In this document: one piece after another, positions 42,441 through 51,560 of the stretch | Position numbering within the stretch: position 1 is the stretch's first letter | Layout of the letters: the number at the start of each line of letters is the position of its first letter | NCBI RefSeq assembly: GCF_040096205.1 | Contig: NZ_JBBMFD010000001.1 | Location: 372,001-436,000, forward strand | From: Solibaculum_A intestinale | GTDB lineage: Bacteria; Bacillota; Clostridia; Oscillospirales; Acutalibacteraceae | Direction: 5' to 3' | Length of the DNA: 64,000 nucleotides | Translations under genes and position numbers: made by a program | Notes under the pieces: model-generated | The model's input: only the letters and a program-made list of their open reading frames with translations | Told to the model about the DNA's origin: nothing | Databases searched by the model: none

Positions 42441-42468
42441 CCAAAAAGGGCGGAGGTTTCCTCCGCCC
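42441..42468 (-). terminator. Terminator of the HU gene
   Basis: A 9-base-pair GC-rich stem (42448-42456 with 42460-42468) and a 3-base loop, followed by five T. rqcP and the genes after it must use their own promoter or read-through. Confidence 0.85.
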
Positions 42469-42481
42469 GATCAGGTACAAA

Positions 42482-42757
42482 TTACTCGGACACAGCGTCC
42501 TTAAACGCCTTGCCAGCCTTGAAAACCGGCTGCTTGGAAGCGGCAATGACCATTTCCTCGCCCGTGCGGGGATTGCGGCCCATTCTCTCCGCGCGCTCGC
42601 GAAGCTCAAACGTACCGAAACCCACTACCTGCACCTTGTCGCCGGCAGCTACCGCCTCGATTACCGCGTCGATTAACGCGCCAACCGCTTTTTCTGAATC
42701 CTTTTTGGTAAGCTCTGCTTTTTCTGCGACAGCAGCAATCAGCTCAGTCTTGTTCAT
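42482..42757 (-). CDS. hup: HU-family DNA-binding protein
   Basis: A 91-residue histone-like protein of the HU type that bends DNA. MNKTELIAAVAEKAELTKKDSEKAV and the arm GRNPRTGEEMVIAASKQPVFKAGK are typical. The ATG at 42757 lies behind a GGAGG. It is placed between mazG and rqcP, the usual Clostridia arrangement. Confidence 0.97.
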   Translation of the reverse strand: MNKTELIAAVAEKAELTKKDSEKAVGALIDAVIEAVAAGDKVQVVGFGTFELRERAERMGRNPRTGEEMVIAASKQPVFKAGKAFKDAVSE

Positions 42758-42779
42758 AGTGAAACCTCCAGTTATTTTA

Positions 42780-43607
42780 TCATTCCTCAGGCTGAGTAGC
42801 AGCCTGGTGAATTGCTTTCTTAGCCTCGTCCCAAAGAGCATCCAGCTCTTTGAGCGTCAGCTCCTGCATGGAATGGCCCTGTTCCTTTGCCAGCGCCTCC
42901 ACCCGTTCAAACCGGGCAATAAACTTGTCGCACGCCTCAGTCAGCGTCTCTTCCGCGTCCGCGTCCAAAAAGCGGGACACATTAACTGCAGAAAAGAGCA
43001 CGTCGCCCAGTTCCTCCCGGGCCGCGGCCTTGTCACCGGAAGAAACGGCCTCGCGAAGCTCACAGACCTCTTCCTCCAGCTTCTCAAGCGCACCTTCCTC
43101 GTTGGGCCAATCGAACCCCACCTTGGCCGCCTTCTGCTGGACCTTCGCGCTTCGCATCAAAGACGGCAGCGCCCGCGAAACCGACTGCATAACCTCGCTT
43201 TGCGTATTCTGCCCCTTTTTGCGCTTTTTTATTTCATCCCAGTTTTTGAGCACTTCGCCGGCGGTATCCGCCTTTATGTCGCTGAAAATATGGGGATGGC
43301 GCTCAATGAGTTTTTTGCAGATGCCGTCAGCCACGTCCTGAAAATCGAACCGGCCGGCTTCCTCCTCCATACGGGCGTGAAACACCACCTGCAAAAGGAC
43401 GTCGCCCAATTCTTCCCGCATCAGGTCATAATCCTTCAGGTCGATGGCCTCAATGGCTTCGTAGGTTTCCTCAATGAAATTCTTGCGGATGCTTTCGTGG
43501 GTCTGCACCCGGTCCCAGGGACAGCCCTCTTCGGAACGCAGAAGCGCCATGATTTTACATAAATCCTCAACGCCGTACCGCTCCTTGAATACAAATGACA
43601 CGGACAT
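42780..43607 (-). CDS. mazG: Nucleoside triphosphate pyrophosphohydrolase MazG
   Basis: Hydrolyses non-canonical or damaged dNTPs to the monophosphate. A 275-residue two-domain MazG: the first with PWDRVQTHESIRKNFIEETYEAIEAID and LREELGDVLLQVVFH, the second with the ELGDVLFSAVNVSR motif, each carrying the EExxE plus ExxD metal site. The N-terminal ~25 residues are a short lead-in. It lies 22 bases before hup and 53 bases after the flippase gene. Confidence 0.96.
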   Translation of the reverse strand: MSVSFVFKERYGVEDLCKIMALLRSEEGCPWDRVQTHESIRKNFIEETYEAIEAIDLKDYDLMREELGDVLLQVVFHARMEEEAGRFDFQDVADGICKKLIERHPHIFSDIKADTAGEVLKNWDEIKKRKKGQNTQSEVMQSVSRALPSLMRSAKVQQKAAKVGFDWPNEEGALEKLEEEVCELREAVSSGDKAAAREELGDVLFSAVNVSRFLDADAEETLTEACDKFIARFERVEALAKEQGHSMQELTLKELDALWDEAKKAIHQAATQPEE

Positions 43608-43660
43608 TCCTTTTCACTTCCCTAATCGGTTCGCAGGCGAACATAAGAGCGCCTGCTATT

Positions 43661-45400
43661 TTACCTTATCCAGCCCCGTTTTGCAAGGGCTTTCGCAATC
43701 TTTTCACCCTTTGGCAGCTTTCGGATGTCTTCGAGCGTAACCACCCGAAAAGCAAACAATGTGACCACGTACACAAAGAGCGCCGCCGCAATGGCGACCA
43801 GCACCGCCACTTTCGAAGAAATAAACCGGGCCAAAAGGCTGTTGACCAGATACCCGGTGGCCGCTGTGAAGAGCCCTGCCACAAAGGGGCGGAAGAACAC
43901 CCGGCCAAAACGGGGACGCACCTTGGTGGTGCGGCATAGGACGATTAAGCCCGCGATGACCATAAAGAGATAGCTGACAATGGTGCCGATGGGCGCGCCC
44001 AAGATGTTGACCGACGGGATGCTGATAAAAATCACGTTGCACAGAAGCTTTAGGATGGCGGACACCACCAAAAGCTTTAGCACCGTAGACGCCTTGCCCA
44101 CCGCCTGGAGCATACTGTTGATGGGTCCTACCTGGGTCAGCAGGATCACGCCGAGACCCAGCATGGTCAAAAGCGGGGTGGCGATGGCCACCTCGTTCGC
44201 ATTGTGAAAAAGCAAGCTCATAATCGGCCCTGCCAGCACCGACATACCAAGGCCCGCCGGAATGCCGATGATGGCCGTAATACGCAAAGCCGCTTCCACG
44301 TTTTTCTTGGTCCCCACCGCGTCCCGTTTGGTCCAGGACGAGGTCACCGCCGGGATGGCGCTGACGCCGATGGAGGTGGTGATGGTGGGCACCAGGTTGA
44401 ACATGGTCACCGCAAGGCCGGTATAACAGCCGTAGAGGAAATTATTGAGGTTTTCCGCCGTGTAGCCCTCCGGCAGCAGATGGCCGTACATGCCCATAAG
44501 CACGTCGGGACTGCTTTGGGAGATGTGGGCGACGATGGATTGGATGGAAAATGTGTCGATAACGGCGGTGAGCTGGTTGGTAACCGCGCCCAGCGCCACC
44601 GGAACGGCGATGGCCAGAAGGGATTTTAAGATCACCTTCTGGGGCATCGGCGCGGGGGACTGACGGATTTCTTCCTTGCTGATGCCGTCCCCGCCCAGCC
44701 TGCGGCGGATGAACAGATAGAAAGTCCCGAAGGCGGAACCCAGCATGACCGCAAAGATGGCGGCGGCGGCGGCGTACGGATAAGTTGCCTGCTTGGCAAG
44801 CTCCTCAGTCGCCACCTGGGTGCCAAAAACCACCCCCGTATCGGCATACTGCTGCATACCGATCTGCATCACGAGACTCGAGAACAAAAGGCCCAAAATC
44901 AGCTTGGTCAGCGCCTCGATGACCTGGGAAATCACCGTGGGCACCATGTTGGAAAGGCCCTGGTAATAGCCGCGGTTGACCGACATCATACAAATAAAAA
45001 ATACCGCAGGCGCCATGGCAAGCATGCTGTAAAGGGCGCCGGGGTTTTTCATCACGCTGACCGCCAGCGGCGAAATCGCCAGCATCAGCACCGTGCCCGC
45101 AAGGCCGGTGACCAAAAATACACGGAAAGAAACCCGGTAGATGCGTTTGACGTCCCGGTACCGGTGGAGCACTACGTTCTCCGCCACCATCTTGGAGATG
45201 GCCACGGGGAAGCCGGCGATGGCCACCGTCTGGATCAGGTTGAACACCACATAGGCGGAGCTGAAATAGCCCATGCCGTCGGCCGATATGATATCGGTCA
45301 GCGGGATTTTAAACAACGCGCCGATGATTTTGACGATAATGACACCGGCAATCAGGATAAACGAGCCTTCCAAAAAGCTCTGCCTATTGCGTTTGGCCAA
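43661..45400 (-). CDS. spoVB: SpoVB/MurJ-like oligosaccharide flippase
   Basis: An integral membrane protein of the MATE/MOP flippase superfamily with about 14 membrane helices over 579 residues. The N-terminal GSFILIAGVIIVKIIGALFKIPL, GMGYFSSAYVVF and FPVAISKMVAEN are typical of SpoVB/YabM proteins that transport lipid-linked peptidoglycan precursors. I place the start at the TTG at 45400 (MAKRNRQSFLEG), which has GGGAGTGAAGG before it; a TTG at 45457 is possible but its N-terminus is non-homologous in look. In Bacillus this gene precedes mazG in the same way. Confidence 0.9.
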   Translation of the reverse strand: MAKRNRQSFLEGSFILIAGVIIVKIIGALFKIPLTDIISADGMGYFSSAYVVFNLIQTVAIAGFPVAISKMVAENVVLHRYRDVKRIYRVSFRVFLVTGLAGTVLMLAISPLAVSVMKNPGALYSMLAMAPAVFFICMMSVNRGYYQGLSNMVPTVISQVIEALTKLILGLLFSSLVMQIGMQQYADTGVVFGTQVATEELAKQATYPYAAAAAIFAVMLGSAFGTFYLFIRRRLGGDGISKEEIRQSPAPMPQKVILKSLLAIAVPVALGAVTNQLTAVIDTFSIQSIVAHISQSSPDVLMGMYGHLLPEGYTAENLNNFLYGCYTGLAVTMFNLVPTITTSIGVSAIPAVTSSWTKRDAVGTKKNVEAALRITAIIGIPAGLGMSVLAGPIMSLLFHNANEVAIATPLLTMLGLGVILLTQVGPINSMLQAVGKASTVLKLLVVSAILKLLCNVIFISIPSVNILGAPIGTIVSYLFMVIAGLIVLCRTTKVRPRFGRVFFRPFVAGLFTAATGYLVNSLLARFISSKVAVLVAIAAALFVYVVTLFAFRVVTLEDIRKLPKGEKIAKALAKRGWIR

Positions 45401-45463
45401 CTTACCTTCACTCCCTACGTCGATTTTGCGCGAGTACCGGCGGGCTTCCTCCTCCAAAAGAGG

Positions 45464-46195
45464 CTATTTCCAGAACGCGTCCTGCACGAAGATCTCATCC
45501 AGCAGCCTGCTCACGACCTCGATCAGCGAAGCCTCCGCTTTGTCGTTCATCTCCCGGTAATCTTCTGGGGAATTCTCCGCCGCATCGTCGCTCACCTTGC
45601 GGATGGACAAAAACGGCACGTCGCACTTGTAGCAGACCGAGGCGATGGCCCCCGTCTCCATATCGAACGCGGTCAGGTCGAATTTATTCTTATACAGGTT
45701 TTTCTTTTCCTCGTTGTTTAAAAAGAAGTCCCCAGTGCCCAGGCGCCCGCAAACAATATCCGGGCAAGCCTTTTTCACCGCCTCCAGCAAAAGCGGATCG
45801 GCGTCGTACAGGTACTCCTGGTCCGGCTTTCTGGCAAGCTCCATCCCCATGGCGGTCAAGTCGAAATCCGCCTCCATATACTGGGTGCCGGCCACGATAT
45901 CCCCCCGGCGGACGTTGGCGATGCCGCCGGACAGGCCGGAATTCAGGATCAGGTTCGCGCCGTTTGCAATCTGGAAGGAGGCGGACATAGCGGCATTCAC
46001 CTTTCCCACGCCGCACTTGACGCCGGTCAGCTCAATGGTGCGCTCCCCTTTGCACAGACAGACGGTGATGAATTCGTTCTTGCGGTTGATCCCTTCCCGC
46101 ATTTTCTCGATTTTCGCACAGTATTCGGCAAAGGGTTTAAACTCCATGTTGTCCGCGATAATCAACCCGATTTTCAGCTGTGTTTTATTCGTCAC
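45464..46195 (-). CDS. mtnN-like: MTA/SAH nucleosidase (Pfs family)
   Basis: Cleaves 5'-methylthioadenosine or S-adenosylhomocysteine to adenine and a ribose derivative. Typical of the phosphorylase/nucleosidase fold are LNSGLSGGIANVRRGDIV, DMETGAIASVCYK (the active-site Glu is in MET) and VSDDAAENS with the catalytic Asp. The start is the GTG at 46195 behind AGGAGG; this gives 243 residues. It has a near-perfect consensus promoter and is the first gene before spoVB and mazG. Confidence 0.92.
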   Translation of the reverse strand: MTNKTQLKIGLIIADNMEFKPFAEYCAKIEKMREGINRKNEFITVCLCKGERTIELTGVKCGVGKVNAAMSASFQIANGANLILNSGLSGGIANVRRGDIVAGTQYMEADFDLTAMGMELARKPDQEYLYDADPLLLEAVKKACPDIVCGRLGTGDFFLNNEEKKNLYKNKFDLTAFDMETGAIASVCYKCDVPFLSIRKVSDDAAENSPEDYREMNDKAEASLIEVVSRLLDEIFVQDAFWK

Positions 46196-46242
46196 GTGCC
46201 CGTTCCTCCTCGGTGCATCTTTATGCATCAACATAATTTACC

Positions 46243-46271
46243 ATTATATGAGCCAAACTCTGGCCTGTCAA
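46243..46271 (-). promoter_or_regulatory. Consensus sigma-A promoter of the nucleosidase-spoVB-mazG unit
   Basis: A perfect TTGACA (46266-46271), exactly 17 bases and a perfect TATAAT (46243-46248) on minus. Confidence 0.9.
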
Positions 46272-46308
46272 CGTTTCCCGGCATATTATACCACCAAAGC
46301 GGCTAAAA

Positions 46309-47130
46309 TCATAATAAATTTACAATTTCCCGTATCAAATCCGCCAGTTTCCCCACGGATTTTCCCGCCGTTTCCACCACCTCTTCGCTGGTAAGCGGAT
46401 TTTCCCCTACCCCGGCGGCCAGGTTCGTAATGCAGGAAAGGGCCAGCACCGAAAGGCCGCAGTGGGCCGCGCAGATGACCTCAGGAACCGTGGACATGCC
46501 CACCGCGTCCGCTCCCAGCGTGCGAAGCGCCCGAATTTCCGCCGGAGTTTCGTACTGGGGCCCGGGCATATAGGCATATACCCCCTCCTGCAGGGAAATC
46601 GACAGGCGGCCGGCGGCCTTGCGGGCCGTATGAAGAAGCCCGGGGGTGTAAGCTTTGGTCATGTCGGGAAATCTTGGTCCCAGCTCATCGCAGTTTTCCC
46701 CGCGCAGGGGGCTGTCGTCGAAGAACTTGATGTGGTCGGTAAGCAGCATAAGGTCCCCCGGCAGGAAGGCATGGGAAATGCCGCCGGCCGCGTTCGTCAA
46801 GATCAGGTTCTCCACCCCCGCCAGCTTTAACACCGGCACATAGGAGGCCGCCTGCGCAAAGGAATATCCCTCATAGTAATGAAACCGTCCCTCTAAAAGC
46901 AGGCAGCCGGCGTTTTCCAGCCTTCCGTAATGCAGCTGCCCCTTGTGGGAAGGGGCGGTGGACTTTGGAAAATGCGGGATGCTTTCATAGGGCAGCGTTA
47001 CCCGCCCGGTCAACTCCTGTGCCAGCCGTCCCAGCCCAGAGCCCAAAACCACCGCTGTTTTCGGTATTTTGGGCAGGCGGCACTGGATATATTCCGCACT
47101 TTCACGATATGCTTCCAATCGGACATTCAT
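46309..47130 (-). CDS. punA: Purine nucleoside phosphorylase (trimeric type)
   Basis: Splits inosine or guanosine into base and ribose-1-phosphate. From the ATG at 47130 (MNVRLEAYRESAEYIQCRL) it has 273 residues. Motifs are AVVLGSGLGRLA, LLLEGRFHYYEGYS and YAYMPGPQYETPAEIRALRTLGADAVGMS, which is diagnostic for the PNP type II (PunA/PupG) family. It is next to the MTA/SAH nucleosidase, but has its own upstream region. Confidence 0.95.
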   Translation of the reverse strand: MNVRLEAYRESAEYIQCRLPKIPKTAVVLGSGLGRLAQELTGRVTLPYESIPHFPKSTAPSHKGQLHYGRLENAGCLLLEGRFHYYEGYSFAQAASYVPVLKLAGVENLILTNAAGGISHAFLPGDLMLLTDHIKFFDDSPLRGENCDELGPRFPDMTKAYTPGLLHTARKAAGRLSISLQEGVYAYMPGPQYETPAEIRALRTLGADAVGMSTVPEVICAAHCGLSVLALSCITNLAAGVGENPLTSEEVVETAGKSVGKLADLIREIVNLL

Positions 47131-47310
47131 TCCATCTCTCTCCTTTTGCGTCAAATCAGCTGTGTGTTTGCACAAGGGCGGGAACCCTCGGATCTTGCGC
47201 TGATGCGTATCCTGCGTCTGTATTTCTCCGGATTTTCCATAAAAGCGTGCAAAAGCGGCCGGGTCGTACTCCAGCATGGCCGCCCTGCCTTTTATTCTTT
47301 CCGCATTTCA

Positions 47311-47346
47311 GACAAAAACGGGAGCTTTTCGGTAAAAGCTCCCGTT
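47311..47346 (-). terminator. Terminator of the zinc-ribbon gene
   Basis: A 13-base-pair stem (47317-47329 with 47334-47346) with a 4-base loop, followed by five T on minus. Confidence 0.92.
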
Positions 47347-47370
47347 TCTTCCATTCATCTTTGGGACAGA

Positions 47371-47868
47371 TTACTCGTCCGCCTCGTCCTTTTTCGGTTC
47401 CTCCTGCGGGGCTTCCTCCCCACAGGCACCGTTCTCCCCTTCCTTGTCCGAAGTCGTTTCGTCTTCGTTCACGTCCATATAATCAAAGGAAGAGCAGCCA
47501 TCCTTCTCTCCCGCCATTTTCGCACCGCATTTGTTGCAGAAAATCGCGTCGTCAGAATTGACGGCCTTGCACTTGGGGCAACGCACCACGTTACGCAGCG
47601 CGGCAATCCGGTCGGTAATGTCCGCAAGCTTGGCATACAGCGCGTCGATCTCCGGAATGCTCTCGCGAATGAGCTCGTCGGCATTGTTTTCCGTCTTCGC
47701 CGCGTCATACGCGATCTTTCCCAACGCCTCCAGGCGCTGGCTGATGTCCTTGCTGACTTCCGCCGCACTGACCTTGAGCTTGGAAAGCTCGACAATCTCG
47801 CCGGTCTTCTTGCCCGCCACTTCCGCGACGGCCTTTGCCTTGACTACTACATCTTCAAAAACGCCCAT
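47371..47868 (-). CDS. Zinc-ribbon coiled-coil protein of unknown function
   Basis: A 165-residue protein. The N-terminal half is helical and charged (about 1-90), with a likely coiled coil around LIRESIPEIDALYAKLADI. A zinc ribbon follows with CPKC and CNKC pairs (about residues 97-115). The last 45 residues are very acidic and probably disordered. It has its own promoter and terminator. Such small zinc-ribbon proteins are widespread in Clostridia, with no established function. Confidence 0.75.
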   Translation of the reverse strand: MGVFEDVVVKAKAVAEVAGKKTGEIVELSKLKVSAAEVSKDISQRLEALGKIAYDAAKTENNADELIRESIPEIDALYAKLADITDRIAALRNVVRCPKCKAVNSDDAIFCNKCGAKMAGEKDGCSSFDYMDVNEDETTSDKEGENGACGEEAPQEEPKKDEADE

Positions 47869-47939
47869 TACGCTCGCTCCTTACATCGTTAAAATAAACA
47901 CAGGGGTCGAAAACGCGCACCACGCGTGAATACACCTTT

Positions 47940-47968
47940 ATTATAAACTGCCCGGGGCAAAATAGCAA
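47940..47968 (-). promoter_or_regulatory. Sigma-A promoter of the zinc-ribbon gene
   Basis: TTGCTA (47963-47968), 17 bases, TATAAT (47940-47945) on minus. Confidence 0.75.
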
Positions 47969-47985
47969 GCCGGAGCCCCTTGAAA

Positions 47986-48903
47986 TTAAACGCCGGTAAA
48001 TTCCCGCACCATAGACCCGGGCGGCACCTTACTAAGAGGAACCGGCACGAAGCGCTCAAGCCGGGAAACAATCCGGCACAGCTCACGAAAATAGGGGTTT
48101 GTGCTGTCCACCCCTCTCATCAAAGGGGCCACCATCAGCCGGTAAAGGCCCGGCTCAAAAGCGTGGAAAGAATCAATCTCAAACTGGGCCTGCCCCCGGT
48201 TTGGCTCGATGTAAAGGGTTTCCCCCCGCACCACCTGCGTCCACAGCTCCAGGGTATACCCTGGGCTGGAAGCGCGAAACCAATAGTCCCGCAGCATCCG
48301 CCGGCAAAGGCGCAGGTCCCTGGGAGACAGGATGACCTCTCCTTTATCCATAAAGGGAGTCTGCACGCTGATAAAGAGCTTATAAAGCTTTTCCTCGGGC
48401 AGCTTCTGGGAAATCACCGGGTCGAGAGCGTGGATACCCTCGATGACAATCACATCGTGGCGCCCCAGCTCAATGGGCATAGTGTCCGGGGCGCGCCGGC
48501 CCTCGTGAAAATCAAACACCGGGAACTGGGCCCGGCCTTCCTTCATCAGACCGTTTAAGCACACCTGAATGAGCGGCACGTCCAGCGCCTGAACCGTTTC
48601 CAGGTCCCGCGACCCGTCCTCCAAAAGAGGGGCCTCGGAAGCGGGACGGTAGAAGTTATCCAGGCTGACGATCTTAACGCCGATCCCTTTCCGGCGAAGC
48701 GCGTCCCCAATCATATGAGCGGTAGTGGTTTTCCCGGACGCGGAGGGGCCGGAAAACAGGACGATGTGCCGGTTCTCCACGTCCCCGGCAATCTGCCCGG
48801 CCGCCGTTTCCACCATGTTCCGATAGTCCCGGTCGGCTCTTTCGCACAGTGCCCGGCCGTCGGCAGATGCCATGGCGTTAATTTCCGCCAAATCCTGTAA
48901 CAT
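47986..48903 (-). CDS. Uridine-kinase-like P-loop nucleoside kinase
   Basis: A 305-residue kinase of the phosphoribulokinase/uridine kinase family. The P-loop GPSASGKTTTAH lies near residue 50 and SLDNFYR about 30 residues later; HDVIVIEGIHAL gives the Walker B. In Clostridia this form often has an N-terminal TGS/threonyl-tRNA-like half, which is absent here. The ATG at 48903 (MLQDLAEINAMAS) overlaps the hemZ end; a later ATG at 48873 is also possible. The nucleoside acceptor is unproven. Confidence 0.85.
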   Translation of the reverse strand: MLQDLAEINAMASADGRALCERADRDYRNMVETAAGQIAGDVENRHIVLFSGPSASGKTTTAHMIGDALRRKGIGVKIVSLDNFYRPASEAPLLEDGSRDLETVQALDVPLIQVCLNGLMKEGRAQFPVFDFHEGRRAPDTMPIELGRHDVIVIEGIHALDPVISQKLPEEKLYKLFISVQTPFMDKGEVILSPRDLRLCRRMLRDYWFRASSPGYTLELWTQVVRGETLYIEPNRGQAQFEIDSFHAFEPGLYRLMVAPLMRGVDSTNPYFRELCRIVSRLERFVPVPLSKVPPGSMVREFTGV

Positions 48904-50377
48904 CCGTCGGGTACCGGCCATAGAATTCATACACCTTCTTCTTTTTCTCTAAGAGCGACGGGAAGCGCTCGTTGTATTCATATGGAAATTTATAATTGAA
49001 TATGCGTTCGATGTAAGGCCCGTCCGGCTGCTTGAGCTTGGTGACAGCGCCCGCCCCCACCGCTAAGATAGTGTGGGTCTCGTCCATAATGTAGACGTTG
49101 TAAAGCCCGTCGAACCCGGGTTTGCTGTATCCCACGTTCTCTAGATTGCCCAGCGTGCGGCTCTGCCGGTAAAGGTAATAAGGGGAAAACCCGGCGGCGC
49201 CCAGCAGCGCTTGGGCGGTATGCAGCATGTCGGCCACCTCATTTCCCGCGCTTCTGGCCGCCCCTTCCCCGCTTTGGTTCAAATCGGACGCCCGCTTGAG
49301 AGACAGGGTATGTACCGTCACGCTCTCCGGGTTTAACCCGATTACCTGGCGCAGGGTATCCGCAAAGCCCGCGGCCGTGTCCGCCGGCAGCCCCGCGATC
49401 AGGTCCATATTGATGTTCGAAAATCCCGCCGCGCGGGCCAGATGAAACGCCTCCACCGTCTGCGCGGCGGTATGCCGCCGGCCGATGGCCGCAAGCACTT
49501 TGTCATGCATGGTCTGCGGGTTGATGCTGATGCGGGTGACGCCGCCCGCTTTGAGCGCGTCGAGCTTCTCTTTCGTGATGGTGTCCGGCCGGCCGGCTTC
49601 CACCGTATATTCGCGCACCGTGCTCAAGTCAAAATTCTCACGCACCGCCTTAAGAAGGGCGGTAAGCTGTTCGGCTGTCAGGGTGGTGGGGGTGCCGCCG
49701 CCGAAATAGACCGTTTCCAGATGCAGCCCCAGATCCTTGGAAATTTTCCCCGTTTCCTCGATTTCCTTGCAAAGCAGCCGCACATAGTCCGGAATCAGCT
49801 TAAAGGTCTTTTCAATCCCCACCGATACAAAAGAACAGTAAGCGCACCGGGTCGGGCAAAAGGGAATGGAAATGTAAAGAGAAAAGGAATCGGGGCGGGA
49901 TTTCGCCAGATGCACGTTCTCCGCTTTGACCGTGTGAAGGGCAAGCTTTGTCTTTTCCTCTGACACCAAAAGCCGTTCCCGGAAATACCGGGCCGCCGCT
50001 TCCTCGCTTCCTTCCTCCGCGATGAGCCTTCGCATCAGCTTAACCGGGCGCACCCCGGTAAGAATCCCCCATTTTGGAGTAAAGCCACGCACCTTTACAA
50101 GCACTTCAAACAGGGCCACGGCCATCTGCCGCTCGCATTCCTTCTCATAATCGGGGTTGTTGTTCTCCACCTGTCTTATCCTGCTTTCCTTTGTCACAAA
50201 AGCCCGGTAAGAGGCGGTCAGAGCCGTAGTGGTTTTTCCTTTTTGCAGCGAGGTGGCAATCACGATCTCATCCTGTGCCAGCTCGTACACCACCCGGATG
50301 CGCTCCTGAGGATAAAATACCCGGCAAAGGTTCTCCATCTCGTAATGAAAAGCATGTCCATCAATGAATAGCGTCAT
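48878..50377 (-). CDS. hemZ: Coproporphyrinogen dehydrogenase HemZ-like
   Basis: A radical-SAM enzyme of the HemN/HemZ group, 499 residues. The iron-sulfur motif CPTRCAYCSF lies near residue 170, after a 160-residue N-terminal domain that HemN lacks. Following it are GGGTPTTL, GRPDTITKEKLDAL and the C-terminal GFSPYYLYRQSRTLGNLENVGYSKPG, typical of HemZ. It would convert coproporphyrinogen III to protoporphyrinogen IX, or act in a related role, as many anaerobes carry it without full heme synthesis. The stop overlaps the uridine-kinase-like start. Confidence 0.92.
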   Translation of the reverse strand: MTLFIDGHAFHYEMENLCRVFYPQERIRVVYELAQDEIVIATSLQKGKTTTALTASYRAFVTKESRIRQVENNNPDYEKECERQMAVALFEVLVKVRGFTPKWGILTGVRPVKLMRRLIAEEGSEEAAARYFRERLLVSEEKTKLALHTVKAENVHLAKSRPDSFSLYISIPFCPTRCAYCSFVSVGIEKTFKLIPDYVRLLCKEIEETGKISKDLGLHLETVYFGGGTPTTLTAEQLTALLKAVRENFDLSTVREYTVEAGRPDTITKEKLDALKAGGVTRISINPQTMHDKVLAAIGRRHTAAQTVEAFHLARAAGFSNINMDLIAGLPADTAAGFADTLRQVIGLNPESVTVHTLSLKRASDLNQSGEGAARSAGNEVADMLHTAQALLGAAGFSPYYLYRQSRTLGNLENVGYSKPGFDGLYNVYIMDETHTILAVGAGAVTKLKQPDGPYIERIFNYKFPYEYNERFPSLLEKKKKVYEFYGRYPTDVTGFGGN

Positions 50378-50386
50378 GGTGTTCTC

Positions 50387-51004
50387 TCAATCTCCGTAAA
50401 AATAGGGGTTATGGTCCCGCTCGTACTGCAAGGTGGTTTCCTCGTCGTGGCCGGGCAGCACCCGGTAGTCCCCCGGGAGGGCGGCCAGCTTTTGCAGGGA
50501 TTTGCACAAGGTCGGATAGCTGCCGTCGGCAAAGTCGGTCCTTCCCACCTCCAGGCGAAACAGCGTGTCCCCGGTAAAGAGCACGTCCCCACACAAATAG
50601 CAGCAGCCTCCCGCCGAATGACCGGGAGTGGAAAGCACCCGGATGGTCAGGTTTCCCACCGAAAGAGTGTCCCCGTCTTTGAGGCGCACGTCGGTGTGGA
50701 TAGGAGGCAGGTCCCGCCCGAACATTTTGGATACGTTGCGCTCGGGATCGTTGACCGCATCCGCCGCATCCTCGTGCATGGCGACCAAAGCGCCGGTTTC
50801 CTTCTGCACGTCCAGAAGGGCGGCAAAATGGTCAAAGTGAGCATGAGTGAGCAGGATGTATTTGACGTGGTAGCCCTCCAGAGCGGATACGATTTTTCCC
50901 GGGCAGGACCCCGGGTCGATCACCGCCGCCTCCTTGGTTTCCTCGTCCATCAGCAGATAGCAGTTGGCGGCGAAGCCGCCCACTTTCATACGTGTGATTT
51001 TCAT
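50387..51004 (-). CDS. MBL-fold metal-dependent hydrolase (glyoxalase II-like)
   Basis: A 205-residue metallo-beta-lactamase-fold hydrolase. From the ATG at 51004 (MKITRMKVGGFAANCYLL), it has the metal motif THAHFDH (HxHxDH, about 52-58), then TPGHSAGG and GDTLF, and a final LPGHDEETTL. It is of the glyoxalase II/YcbL type. The substrate is probably a thioester or a lactone. It is in the recJ-relA-dtd operon, 25 bases after the Nudix gene. Confidence 0.93.
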   Translation of the reverse strand: MKITRMKVGGFAANCYLLMDEETKEAAVIDPGSCPGKIVSALEGYHVKYILLTHAHFDHFAALLDVQKETGALVAMHEDAADAVNDPERNVSKMFGRDLPPIHTDVRLKDGDTLSVGNLTIRVLSTPGHSAGGCCYLCGDVLFTGDTLFRLEVGRTDFADGSYPTLCKSLQKLAALPGDYRVLPGHDEETTLQYERDHNPYFYGD

Positions 51005-51028
51005 CGTCTTTCCTCCAGAAAACAGCAA

Positions 51029-51517
51029 TCAAACGGAAAAAAGCAGGTCGAAGTATTCCTTGCCGTAGTTGTGAAACTCACCCGACTGGACCATCTCGGT
51101 GATTTCCTCCCGGCTGGCCCACTTGACCGCTTCCACCTCTTCCTTTTGCAGCACCAATGCAGATAGGTCCACCGGCTGGGTGAGCAGGTAGATGTCGGCA
51201 AAGTCCTGCCTTCGCATTAAGCGGCGGATGAGCCGGAAGTTCTGAGGCGGCGCGTCGATGCCCAGCTCCTCCTTGGCTTCCCGCACGGCAGTGCCAAGGC
51301 TGTCCTCCCCGGCGACCACCGAGCCGCTGGTGGACGACCATTTTCCCGGCATGGAAAACACCGTCTTCGCCCGCTTTTGGATGAGGTATTCCCCTTTTTC
51401 GTTTTTCGCCCAGATGTGCACCACCAGGTGGTAATCCCCCCGTTTGATCCGGTTGCCCCGGACCATGGTGCGCCCGGTCTTGTTTCCTTTTTCATCGAGA
51501 ATATCCCATAGCTCCAT
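51029..51517 (-). CDS. Nudix hydrolase
   Basis: A 162-residue Nudix hydrolase. From the ATG at 51517 (MELWDILDEKGNKTGRTM) it has the Nudix box GSVVAGEDS...REAKEELGI at about residues 64-86 with all consensus Glu residues. The region before it (RIKRGDYHLVVHIWAKNEKG, RAKTVFSMPGKWSS) resembles isopentenyl-diphosphate isomerase-like Nudix proteins of the YfcD type. The substrate is unknown. It is followed by the MBL hydrolase. Confidence 0.92.
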   Translation of the reverse strand: MELWDILDEKGNKTGRTMVRGNRIKRGDYHLVVHIWAKNEKGEYLIQKRAKTVFSMPGKWSSTSGSVVAGEDSLGTAVREAKEELGIDAPPQNFRLIRRLMRRQDFADIYLLTQPVDLSALVLQKEEVEAVKWASREEITEMVQSGEFHNYGKEYFDLLFSV

Positions 51518-51560
51518 ATCCACACCTACCCTTTTATGATGGAATCTGCCTGTTCTTTTC